DNA of 64,000 nucleotides from Actinomycetes bacterium (lineage in GTDB: Bacteria > Actinomycetota > Actinomycetes > Propionibacteriales > Propionibacteriaceae), in the NCBI GenBank assembly GCA_023458095.1, contig JAEXAS010000026.1, forward strand, positions 186,001 to 250,000, in the 5' to 3' direction. This document shows positions 49,822-60,335 of the stretch, one piece after another (the first letter of the stretch is position 1; every line of letters starts with the position of its first letter). The notes under the pieces are model-generated. The model was not told the origin of the DNA, ran no database searches, and saw only the letters and a program-made list of their open reading frames with translations. The position numbers were made by a program, and so were the translations under genes.

Positions 49822-51699
49822 CTAGTCCTCCGCGAGCACGATCAGTCGGTCATGAGAGGTGAAGGTGATCAGGTCGCTCTTCTCGGGGTTCAACCGAATC
49901 CCGTAGGCCTCCCGGCGACTGTGGGCATGCTCGGCAAGGCGGTAGCCGATCGCGGTCTCACCACGGCGGCGCGCCGCTTCTAACAGGGTGTAGAAGTCGA
50001 CGGGTTCACCCATGACCACATACAGGTCGGCTGGGCGCAAGTACACCTCGCTGCCTTCTGCCTGGAACAAGACGGTGAAGACCTCTGCGAGGCCTCGGTT
50101 CTCCGAGATCTGGGAGAGCATCAAAGCCACCAACTTGTCACTGACGATCAGGTCGTCGGCTCGAGCAACTTCGGCGAGTTCCCGGTTCGAGTCGTCCAGC
50201 ATTTCGCTGACGATGTTCAGATGCAGGTCGGACTTCTCAGCCAGGTCACGCAAATGCAGCAGCGTCACCAAGGTGCGATTGTCGGCCCGATTGACACCGT
50301 ACTGGCCGGGATCGGCCAACACGATGATGTGGTCGTAGCTGCCGATGTCGAGCCCGTTCAACACCGCCCGCCGGGTTGGATCACCATCGACATGGGTAAA
50401 CGCAACATTGGTCAGCTGCGGCATCGGCGTCAGCACCCCGTCATGGACGACCATGACCTCCGAGCCCACCGCCACATACTCGTCCAACTCCGCGATCATC
50501 ACCGGCAGCACTGCGTTGACGCCCAGAACCAGGGTTCGCTCCGGCGGATTCTGTCCACCCACACCGGTCACGATGGGGGCGATGTCGACACGCCCCGGGG
50601 CGGTTCCCAAGAAGACCTCGCTGTCATCGGCGGCGATCACGATGATCTGGTCCCCCTCGGCGATCACGGTGTCATGCGGAGGGTTAACCAAGGGGTGACC
50701 GTCCACGACCAACCCGATGGCCGCACACTTGCTGAACGCCAACTGAGCATCGAAATAGGTCTTGCCGATCAGGCTCGGCTGCGTTGTGAAGTACAACTCG
50801 TCACCATCGAAGTCCAGGAACTCCTGGTAGACCACCGAAAGCCCGGACTGTCGGCAGCTTTGCACCGTGATCCTTCCGATCACTTCAGCACCGAGCACCC
50901 AATGGACTTCGTCACCGCCCGCCAGGCGCGCGACCTCAAGGTTCTCCGAATCGCTCAACTCCGCCACGATGTGGTAGGTCGAATCAGGACGTTCGGGATT
51001 GTTGGTCAGCGCCAACGCCGTCTTGATGACCTCAGAATCGGGGTCCGGTGAATCCTCGGGGGCAAGCAGAATGATGCTGCGCGCCCACTGCGGACTGGCC
51101 ATCGCGAGGTCGGCCAGGGACGTCGGGTCACCACTGCGAGTGATCACCGTGGTGCCTCCCAGATGCGGGCACTGGGCCTTGATCTCATCGTCCATCGCCA
51201 CCTTGTCTCGATTAGCGAGGATGACGATGCTGGCGCGACCTACCGATTCATTGGCGATCGCCAGTTCATTGACGATGGTGTGCACCTTGTCGCTCCAACC
51301 CAGAATGAGCGAGTGATCGTGCTCCAGCACCCGAGAGCGTCCCTTGCGAAGCTCAGCGATCTTGTCGTCGAAAGCCCCGGAGATGATGCCGATGAGGCTG
51401 GCCACGATGACCAGGCCGCCGATCGTGATCAGCAGCATGAAGATACGAAAACCCCAGCCCGCATCGCCGCCCATGGTGCCCGGATCGAGAGTGCGCATCA
51501 GCCCACCCCACAAGATATCGACGAGGTCACCATCGGGGGCATCGTCGGGATAGGCGTGAACCAGAAAGGCAACCGTGCCGATCACCACGACCAGGACCAC
51601 GGTGGCCAGCCCCAACAGGCCCATCAGCGCAAGAGTGCCGCGCGCCATCAGGTTGTCGAACCAATACCTCAATCGCTCCAAGAGCGTTGGTGCGCCCAT
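49822..51699 (-). CDS. CASTOR/POLLUX-like ion-channel protein with RCK-type domains
   Basis: A protein of about 625 residues with two N-terminal membrane helices around a pore-like segment (GGLMRTLDPGTMGGDAGWGFR), followed by HDHSLILGWSDKVHTIVNEL, the start of an RCK/TrkA-N-like nucleotide-binding region, and further RCK-like modules to the C-terminus. This layout fits bacterial relatives of the plant CASTOR/POLLUX channels. The ion and the ligand are unknown. I start it at the ATG at 51699, which has GAGG 5 bases upstream. In-frame starts at 51714 and 51747 would add 5 or 16 residues. Confidence 0.85.
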   Translation of the reverse strand: MGAPTLLERLRYWFDNLMARGTLALMGLLGLATVVLVVVIGTVAFLVHAYPDDAPDGDLVDILWGGLMRTLDPGTMGGDAGWGFRIFMLLITIGGLVIVASLIGIISGAFDDKIAELRKGRSRVLEHDHSLILGWSDKVHTIVNELAIANESVGRASIVILANRDKVAMDDEIKAQCPHLGGTTVITRSGDPTSLADLAMASPQWARSIILLAPEDSPDPDSEVIKTALALTNNPERPDSTYHIVAELSDSENLEVARLAGGDEVHWVLGAEVIGRITVQSCRQSGLSVVYQEFLDFDGDELYFTTQPSLIGKTYFDAQLAFSKCAAIGLVVDGHPLVNPPHDTVIAEGDQIIVIAADDSEVFLGTAPGRVDIAPIVTGVGGQNPPERTLVLGVNAVLPVMIAELDEYVAVGSEVMVVHDGVLTPMPQLTNVAFTHVDGDPTRRAVLNGLDIGSYDHIIVLADPGQYGVNRADNRTLVTLLHLRDLAEKSDLHLNIVSEMLDDSNRELAEVARADDLIVSDKLVALMLSQISENRGLAEVFTVLFQAEGSEVYLRPADLYVVMGEPVDFYTLLEAARRRGETAIGYRLAEHAHSRREAYGIRLNPEKSDLITFTSHDRLIVLAED

Positions 51700-51832
51700 G
51701 TCGACCTCAATCATCGTCAATGATGCTGGGAGTCTAGTGAGCAGCACTTGCCGCGTACAGTGTTCTTGCCCTACGGTCGCGCCGCCTCAATCCCGGCTCC
51801 ACCAGCCACGAACCGATGGCCGTTTACCCGAC

Positions 51833-52819
51833 TCACCCCGGCAGCGCTGGAACGATGAGGCCATCGGCGGACAACTCGCCCGCGCCGAAGGCTGCCAGGA
51901 AGATGGCCGTCACCTGTGCGGTGCTTCCGGTGTCGGGAGAGTTCGGATCGACGAAGTCATGCATCCAGTGCAACTCGGCGTCCAGCCTGGCAACACCGGA
52001 GTCCTGCGCGACAGGGAAGAACAGACTCTCAGCGAACTGTGTGGCCACATCGTGACGAATGGCGAAGTCGCCGGGGTTGGAGATCAGGACGACCCGTTCC
52101 AGGGGGTGATTGGGCGCCACCGAACGGTCGAACATCGCCTCGGACAGGTGCAGGAAGGGCAGGATGCCCCGGGACGGAAAGCCCGGATAGGCATAGGGGC
52201 TTCCCGGAAGCGCAGCCTTCTTGCGCGGATCCCACCAGTAGTAGAAGTCGGGCAGCAGCCGCGGCGACCCGACCAGCAACCGCACTAGCGGCATCGGTGC
52301 CGCCTTGGGAGCGATCAATGGGGCCGCCATGACCAAGCGCGTCACTCGAGGCCGACTCGCCGCAACCCAGGCGGCCAAGGTCGCACCAGCGGAAAGCCCC
52401 CCGACCCACACCGGCTCGGGGAACCCTGCGGCAACGTCCATCCAGGCATCGGCGTGGGCGATTAGTTGCTTGACCGTCAACCCACCCAGATCCCGGTTGA
52501 GCACATCAGACTCACCATGGAAGGGCATCCGAGGCAGCAGCACTCGGAGCCCCTGGCCGGCCATGGCTTCGGCAACCTCCACGAATTGCGAGGGTGCATT
52601 GGTGAACCCGTGCCACAGCACCACGGTCGCACGCGCTGGGCCATCAGGTTCGAACAGCTTGGCCTGGGTGGGCTCGGCGATCTCGGCGTCCAGGGCATGC
52701 AGTTGCGCAAAACGTTCTCGGGCCTGGGCCGGATCGGCCGAAGGGTGCGGATCACTCGGCGGTAGGCCGGGGATCGACAGCACCCTACGGAAAGCGGCTA
52801 CGGCCGGGGTGTCGCTCAT
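51833..52819 (-). CDS. Alpha/beta hydrolase (carboxylesterase-like)
   Basis: A 328-residue protein with an alpha/beta hydrolase fold: strand and oxyanion region VVLWHGFTNAPSQF, nucleophile motif VGGLSAGATLAAW, and a late His in DAELHWMHDFVDP. No signal peptide is seen, so it should be cytoplasmic. The substrate is unknown; esters or lactones are typical. The start at 52819 is preferred because homologous sequence begins around AFRRVLSIPGLPP; the longer frame reaches back into the promoter region. It is divergent from the dihydroorotate-dehydrogenase-like gene. Confidence 0.85.
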   Translation of the reverse strand: MSDTPAVAAFRRVLSIPGLPPSDPHPSADPAQARERFAQLHALDAEIAEPTQAKLFEPDGPARATVVLWHGFTNAPSQFVEVAEAMAGQGLRVLLPRMPFHGESDVLNRDLGGLTVKQLIAHADAWMDVAAGFPEPVWVGGLSAGATLAAWVAASRPRVTRLVMAAPLIAPKAAPMPLVRLLVGSPRLLPDFYYWWDPRKKAALPGSPYAYPGFPSRGILPFLHLSEAMFDRSVAPNHPLERVVLISNPGDFAIRHDVATQFAESLFFPVAQDSGVARLDAELHWMHDFVDPNSPDTGSTAQVTAIFLAAFGAGELSADGLIVPALPG

Positions 52820-53041
52820 TGTTGCTTCCGTTCGGTCGTGACCCGCCCGACGGTAGCACCCTTCCCTTTGCGAAGGTCGGCACGATCTTGTCGAAACACT
52901 CCCTGCGGGTAGGTGCCCTTCGCCATGATGGAGCTTGGACGGAGTGTTTCCGACCATCGCGAGTTACCCCCTCAACAACACCGACTCGGTCTTCCAGGCA
53001 GCGCAGCAAGAATGGCCGATCCGCGGAAAGGAAGTGCACTG

Positions 53042-54049
53042 ATGGACACCGTCTACCTGGGCATGGAGTTGCGCAGCCCGCTGGTCGCCTCCGCCGGACC
53101 TCTCACCCAAAGCGTCGACGACGTGAAGCGCCTGGCCGATACCGGTCTGGGCGCCATCGTCATGCATTCCATGTTCGCCGAAAAACTGCTGCGCGACGCC
53201 GATGCCGACGCGGCCTTGGAAGATTCCTATGCCGAACTTTCCGCCGAGGCCACCAGTGCGTTTCCCGAGGAAATCGCCCAGGTGGATCCGGCGAATCACT
53301 ACCTCAACCTGGTCGAACGCAGCGTGGCCGCGGTCGACATTCCCGTGATCGCCAGCCTGAATGCCGCACACACCGGCACTTGGGTGACCTACGCCCAGCA
53401 ACTGGCCGAAGCTGGGGCCGCAGCCATCGAATGCAACATCTACTTCGTGCCCGGCAACGCCACCCGCACCGGAGCCGAGGTGGAAGCCCGCCATCTCGAA
53501 ATCGTTTCGGCGGTGACCGGCGCCGTCGACATTCCCGTGGCAGTGAAGATGTCGCCGCACTTCTCCAGCGTCGGCAACTTCGCGTTGCGCCTGATCGACG
53601 TCGGTGCCGACGGCCTGGTGCTGTTCAATCGCTTCCTGCAACCCCGCATGGACATCAGCAAGCTGGCCGTCGTGCCCGGAGTGAGCCTGTCCACCGCCGA
53701 CGAAGCACACCTGCCGCGGGCCTGGATCGCCACCTTGCGCAACCGCACCACCGCCTCCCTGGCAGCAACGTCGGGAGTCGCGACCGCCGGCGACGTCATC
53801 GCCTACCTGCTCGCCGGTGCCGATGTGGTCATGACCACCTCCGCACTGGTACGCAAGGGTGTGGGCTATGCCGATGAGCTGCTCGCCGATATGCAGGAGT
53901 GGATGACCCGACGCGGTTTCGCCTCGGTGGCGGAGATGCGCGGCAAGCTCGCCATGTCGACCGAAGCCGACGGTGACTTCGCCGCCCGCAGCGATTACGT
54001 CGCGGCTTTGGAGAAGGCTCAGATCACCTACGGCTCTGCAATCCGCTGA
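53042..54049 (+). CDS. Dihydroorotate dehydrogenase-like flavoprotein
   Basis: A 335-residue TIM-barrel flavoprotein with LGMELRSPLVASAGPLTQSVDDV at the N-terminus, IASLNAAHTGTWVTYAQQLAEAGAAAIECNIY in the middle, and IPVAVKMSPHFSS with the conserved Lys and GLVLFNRFLQPRMD further on. These match a family annotated as dihydroorotate dehydrogenase-like. No pyrimidine genes are nearby, so it may not be the housekeeping PyrD. AAGGAAG lies about 9 bases before the ATG. The upstream gap 52820-53041 carries a 10-bp inverted repeat (GAAACACTCC at 52893, GGAGTGTTTC at 52941) of unknown role. Confidence 0.85.
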   Translation: MDTVYLGMELRSPLVASAGPLTQSVDDVKRLADTGLGAIVMHSMFAEKLLRDADADAALEDSYAELSAEATSAFPEEIAQVDPANHYLNLVERSVAAVDIPVIASLNAAHTGTWVTYAQQLAEAGAAAIECNIYFVPGNATRTGAEVEARHLEIVSAVTGAVDIPVAVKMSPHFSSVGNFALRLIDVGADGLVLFNRFLQPRMDISKLAVVPGVSLSTADEAHLPRAWIATLRNRTTASLAATSGVATAGDVIAYLLAGADVVMTTSALVRKGVGYADELLADMQEWMTRRGFASVAEMRGKLAMSTEADGDFAARSDYVAALEKAQITYGSAIR

Positions 54050-54095
54050 TTCCAAGCCCACCACGGTATGGGGCGCAGCGCCTCTGACGACTACA

Positions 54096-55544
54096 GTGGC
54101 CACGACGCCTCACAGGAAGGGTGCCGAGATCAGCGACGACGACAGTGGCGATGTCCGCGACACCTCCGTCCCTGCGACCCCGAGCCGGCCGCTGACGATC
54201 GCGGAGTTCACCGACAACTACGGGCCAGCCCATTCCGGTCTGCTCTACGCCGTTCAGTTCTTGGAAGAACAGGTGTTGGCCGCCGGGCACAAGGTTCTGC
54301 TGGTCGCCCCGGAGGCAAAAGGCCCCAATCCGCATGCGGGCAATCCCAACCGCCGCGAGATTCGCCTACCCAGTGTGCCGATTCCCGGTGCCGGGATTCG
54401 GCTGAGCATGGGCCAGGACTTCGACTATCGGCTCGCCCAGATGGTGGCCAACCCGCCCGATGTGATCCACATTCACGGCCTGGGTTCCATCGGACTGCTG
54501 GGCATGTGGGTGGCCGAGCGCACCAACCGTCCGATGGTGATCACCTGGCACACCGATCTGGAGGCCTACGCTGACCATTACTGGCATCTGGTGCCCTTCT
54601 TGACTGCGGCCTACAAGGTGTACAAGCTGCACATGGACCGGCCGTCCTGGGCCCAGATCAAGAAGACCCGCTTCAAGCGGCCGCGCCGCGGCGGGGCTCA
54701 GGTGGAGTTGCTGGAGTTGGCCGCCAACATGCTCACCGACGCCGATCTGGCCACCACACCCTCGGACAAGACCGCCAAGCGGGTGCTGGAGATTGCTCCG
54801 AACGCCAAGGTGCGCGTCGTTCCCAACGGCACCGACGCGCTGCCCGAGTTGCCTCCGATCAGCAAGCATCGGGGACCGCGGCTGATCTATGTCGGCCGCA
54901 TCTCCTTGGAGAAGGGCATCGGTTTGATGCTGGATGCCTTCGAGTTGGTCCGCGATCAGATTCCCAACGCCGAGTTGATGATCGTCGGAGACTGGAAGAA
55001 CACCCCAACCAAGCTGCGCCGCAAGCTGCAACGCGCCTCCCGGTTCGGCGGAGTGAAGCTCCCCGGCCAGGTCCCGCGGGAAAAGCTGGGCGCCTACTAC
55101 GCCTCCGGGGACGCTTTCGTCTTCGCCTCGCTGACCGACACCCAGGCGCTGGTGCTTCACGAGGCTGCGCACGCCGGGCTGCCCTTCGTGATGGTTGATC
55201 ATGAGCTGCGACTGGTCATCGACCCCGGCGTGAATGCCGTGTTGGCGCGCCCCAACGCGGTCTCTCTGGCCGGGGCCATGATCGGAATGATCAACGCTTT
55301 GAAGGATCCCCAGTTCGCCGCTCGCGCCCGGGCCCGCTCCAAGGAGATGGCCGCACGGTGGACCATCGCGAATCAGTCTGAGGAGTTCGTCCGCATCTAT
55401 GAGCAGCTCGCGGCCGGGCAGGCGGTGCCCCCCACCGAAGGGCTTTGCCCCGACTATGGCCGCAAGATCTTCCCCAACCGGACGGTGACGGCGTCCTTCG
55501 ACCCACCTTCGCCGGCTTCAGCACCGTCGGCCGTGGAGGCAGGC

Positions 55545-55553
<9 letters not shown>
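54096..55553 (+). CDS. Group 4-like (GT4) glycosyltransferase
   Basis: A protein of about 485 residues with the GT-B fold. The N-terminal domain begins ADNYG-like (LTIAEFTDNYGPAHSGLLYAVQFLEEQVLAAGH) and carries HIHGLGSIGLLG and WHTDLEAYADHY. The C-terminal domain carries LIYVGRISLEKGIGLMLDAF and the nucleotide-sugar loop ASLTDTQALVLHEAAHAGLPFV. It resembles mannosyl- or glucosyltransferases of actinobacterial glycolipid synthesis. The start is uncertain: a GTG at 54096 is used, and about 28 residues precede the conserved core. The 3' end overlaps the convergent copA by 9 bases. Confidence 0.85.
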
Positions 55554-57734
<2,181 letters not shown>

Positions 57735-57745
57735 GAGACTGCTCG

Positions 57746-57949
57746 TCAGACGACGCTGTAATCTCCAGCTTCGGCGACAGCCTGGACGATGCGGTCGAAG
57801 TCGATCGGAGTCTCGGAGGTCACGTCCAGCTTGCCGTCGGCGAGGGTGACTTTGACGTCGGTGACGCCGGGAATGGCCGAAACCTCTTCAGTGACGTGCA
57901 TCACGCAGTGCTGGCAGGTCATACCGGTCACGGTGTAGGTGGTGTTCAT
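57746..57949 (-). CDS. copZ: Copper chaperone CopZ (heavy-metal-associated domain)
   Basis: A 67-residue single-domain protein with the metal-binding motif GMTCQHCVMHV (residues 9-19) in a ferredoxin-like fold. It carries Cu(I) to CopA or to CsoR. It lies between csoR and copA, in the order expected for this operon. Confidence 0.94.
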   Translation of the reverse strand: MNTTYTVTGMTCQHCVMHVTEEVSAIPGVTDVKVTLADGKLDVTSETPIDFDRIVQAVAEAGDYSVV

Positions 57950-57970
57950 TCTTCTCTTTCTTGTGGGGGG

Positions 57971-58309
57971 TCAGGAGCGCACCAGGCGAGCGATGGCGGC
58001 GTGCGCCTCATCGATCTTGGCCGCTGCCTCTTCATCTGTACCTCGGGCGGCGCGAACCACACAGTGGCTCAAATGCTCATGCAGCATGGCCAATGCGAGG
58101 GATTCCAATGCACTGGTCATGGCCGAGACCTGGGTGAGGATGTCGATGCAGTATTCGTCGGAATCAACCATCCGCTGCAGGCCGCGAGCCTGGCCTTCGA
58201 TGCGCTTGAGACGACGCAAATACTCGCCCTTGTTGTCCAGGTAGCCATGCCCGGCGTCGTGATGACAGGCGGGCTGGTGTGACAACTGTGAATGTTGTTC
58301 CTCTGACAT
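57971..58309 (-). CDS. csoR: CsoR-family copper-sensing repressor
   Basis: A 112-residue all-helical protein of the CsoR/RcnR family with the Cu(I) ligand set in place: Cys in DEYCIDILTQ, and His and Cys in LHEHLSHCV. An extra His-rich N-terminal tail (HSQLSHQPACHHDAGH) precedes the first helix and may bind additional metal. It represses its own operon until copper binds. GGAGG lies 7 bases before the ATG, and a matching operator sits just upstream. Confidence 0.95.
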   Translation of the reverse strand: MSEEQHSQLSHQPACHHDAGHGYLDNKGEYLRRLKRIEGQARGLQRMVDSDEYCIDILTQVSAMTSALESLALAMLHEHLSHCVVRAARGTDEEAAAKIDEAHAAIARLVRS

Positions 58310-58330
58310 GTTCCATCCTCCCTAGTCATC

Positions 58331-58347
58331 ATACCCCCCTGGGGTAC
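58331..58347 (-). promoter_or_regulatory. CsoR operator overlapping the csoR promoter
   Basis: ATACCCCCCTGGGGTAC (58331-58347) is a near-palindrome of the GTACCCC-GGGGTAT kind bound by CsoR repressors. On the minus strand it is immediately followed by TATGAT, a good -10 hexamer, 22 bases or so before the csoR start. Binding here would block transcription of csoR-copZ-copA. Confidence 0.8.
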
Positions 58348-58750
58348 CCGCACCGAATCGGGGCATGTGGATTCTGTGTGCATAACCCGCCGCAGGAGCG
58401 TGCACTACACCCTGACGAGGGTCCCCTGTCAAGTGGCTGATCGTTGCCGAGAATTTACCCAGCAATTCCTTGATCCACACCCGCTCGGGCGCAACTCCCC
58501 TAGTCAGCAGCATGTCCAGAGAAAGTGGTGAACTGCGTCCACACAGGTGGCACCGACTCATGCACAGGCCCAGCGCCGCATCCCCGAAGTTATCCCCATT
58601 TCATCCACAGGGGGCTGTGGATCGAAGCATTGAGGTGTCGCTCAGCGCAGGACTACGGTTGCCCGATCAAGGAGCTGAAGAAGTGTCAGTGCCACGCCCT
58701 AGGTTGCTCCTCAAAGGTCCCCCCAGCAGGACGTGGTTGGAAGGTTTGAG
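58348..58750. other. Gene-free region upstream of dnaB with DnaA-box-like sites
   Basis: No supportable gene lies in these 400 bases. Five sequences resembling the DnaA box TTATCCACA occur within about 155 bases: TGATCCACA (58471), GCGTCCACA (58535), TTATCCCCA (58590), TCATCCACA (58601) and, on the minus strand, CGATCCACA (58616-58624). Two are one mismatch from the Escherichia coli consensus. The region could be a DnaA-regulated dnaB promoter or a DnaA-titrating cluster. I did not see a classical AT-rich unwinding element. Confidence 0.5.
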
Positions 58751-60118
58751 ATGTCACTCGCTGAAGTGATGCCGTACGGCACCGATGCCGACACCGAGCC
58801 CGGCGGCGTCGATCACAATCCCCCGCAGGACGTCGGGGCAGAGCAGAGTGTGCTGGGCGCCATGTTGATGTCCAAGGACGCGATCGGCGATGTTGCCGAG
58901 ATCCTCAAGGGCCGCGACTTCTACCGACCTGCTCACGAAATCATCTTCGACGCGATTCTGAATCTGTACAGCCGCGGCGAGCCGGCCGATGCGATCACCA
59001 TCGCCGACGAGTTGACCAAGCGCGGCGAGCTGGCTCGCGCGGGCGGGCATATGTACCTGCACGACCTGCTGGCCACGGTCTCCATCGCGTCGAACGCCTC
59101 CTACTACGCCGAGATCGTGCGAGACAAGGCGGTGCTTCGCCGATTGGTCGAGGCGGCCATGAAGATCTCCCAACTGGGCTACTCCGGACGCGGCGATGTG
59201 GCCGGGATCGTTGACGTCGCCCAGCAGACGATCTATGAGGTGGCCGAGGGCAAGGCCAGCGAGGACTATCAGCCACTCAGCGCGTTGATGGAGGCCACCC
59301 TCGACGAGATGGAGGCGCTGAGCAACAACGGAGTGATGTCCGGTGTGCCGACCGGCTTCCTCGACTTGGATGAGTTGACCAATGGTTTACACCCGGGCCA
59401 GATGGTGATCATCGCGGCCCGTCCCGGTATGGGTAAGTCGACTCTCGGTTTGGACTTCGCTCGAGCGGCCGCGATCAAGAACGGTCTGTGCGCAGCCTTC
59501 TTCAGCTTGGAAATGACCAAGACCGAGATCGTGATGCGCCTGATCTCGGCGGAGGCCCAAGTGCCGCTGAACGAGATTCGCCGCGGCAATATGAGCGAAG
59601 AGAACTGGCGCCGGATCGCCCAGAAGACTGCCGAGGTGTCCTCTGCCCCGCTGTTCATCGACGATTCGCCGAACCAGACGATGATGGAGATCCGCGCCAA
59701 GGCTCGACGGCTCAAGCAACGCAACGACCTGAAGCTGGTCATCGTCGACTACATGCAGTTGATGACCTCCGGCAAACGCGTGGAATCACGCCAGTTGGAG
59801 GTTTCGGAGTTCTCCCGCCAGATGAAGCTGCTGGCCAAGGAACTCGAAGTTCCGGTGGTCGCACTCTCCCAGCTCAACCGTGGCCCTGAGCAGCGCACCG
59901 ACAAGAAGCCGATGCTCAGCGACCTTCGTGAATCCGGCTCCCTGGAGCAGGACGCCGACGTGGTGGTGCTGCTGCACCGCGACGACATGTACAACAGCCA
60001 ATCCGAGCGCGCCGGCGAAGCCGACCTGATCGTCGCCAAGCACCGCAACGGCCAGACCCGCACCGTCCAGGTCGCCTTCCAGGGCCACTACAGCCGCTTC
60101 GTCGACATGCAGCACTGA
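58751..60118 (+). CDS. dnaB: Replicative DNA helicase DnaB
   Basis: A 455-residue hexameric helicase. It has an N-terminal primase-interacting domain (AEQSVLGAMLMSKDAIGDVAEIL) and a RecA-like C-terminal domain with Walker A ARPGMGKST near residue 227, Walker B LVIVDYMQLM, and the later motifs SQLNRGPEQRTDKKPMLSDLRESGSLEQDAD and KHRNGQTRTV. It unwinds DNA ahead of the replication fork. The usual actinobacterial neighbours rpsF-ssb-rpsR-rplI are not upstream here; the copper operon is. No intein is present, although actinobacterial DnaB often carries one. The start at 58751 is used; an alternative at 58733 adds six residues. Confidence 0.95.
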   Translation: MSLAEVMPYGTDADTEPGGVDHNPPQDVGAEQSVLGAMLMSKDAIGDVAEILKGRDFYRPAHEIIFDAILNLYSRGEPADAITIADELTKRGELARAGGHMYLHDLLATVSIASNASYYAEIVRDKAVLRRLVEAAMKISQLGYSGRGDVAGIVDVAQQTIYEVAEGKASEDYQPLSALMEATLDEMEALSNNGVMSGVPTGFLDLDELTNGLHPGQMVIIAARPGMGKSTLGLDFARAAAIKNGLCAAFFSLEMTKTEIVMRLISAEAQVPLNEIRRGNMSEENWRRIAQKTAEVSSAPLFIDDSPNQTMMEIRAKARRLKQRNDLKLVIVDYMQLMTSGKRVESRQLEVSEFSRQMKLLAKELEVPVVALSQLNRGPEQRTDKKPMLSDLRESGSLEQDADVVVLLHRDDMYNSQSERAGEADLIVAKHRNGQTRTVQVAFQGHYSRFVDMQH

Positions 60119-60335
60119 GCCGCGGACTCAACAGGGGAGACGAGAGAGAGAACGATGGACGTGTCGAGATGCAGCGAACTCTGAAAATGGGGATCCCGCA
60201 TTCTGAATGAGAGCTTCCTGAGAGGATCCAGCCGACTTGCCGTGGCCATGCTCCGCGCGCCTCACGGCACACGTGCACGGGCAGTATGCTCGAATAGTCC
60301 CCAGATATGGCCCTCGGTGAGGATCAGGAGACTCA

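Noticed and set aside
58751..60118. Intein within DnaB
   Set aside because: The P-loop and surrounding motifs are continuous and the length is that of an uninterrupted helicase.
60154..60183. Tiny open frame upstream of the STAND gene
   Set aside because: It codes for only nine residues and has no supporting evidence for translation.
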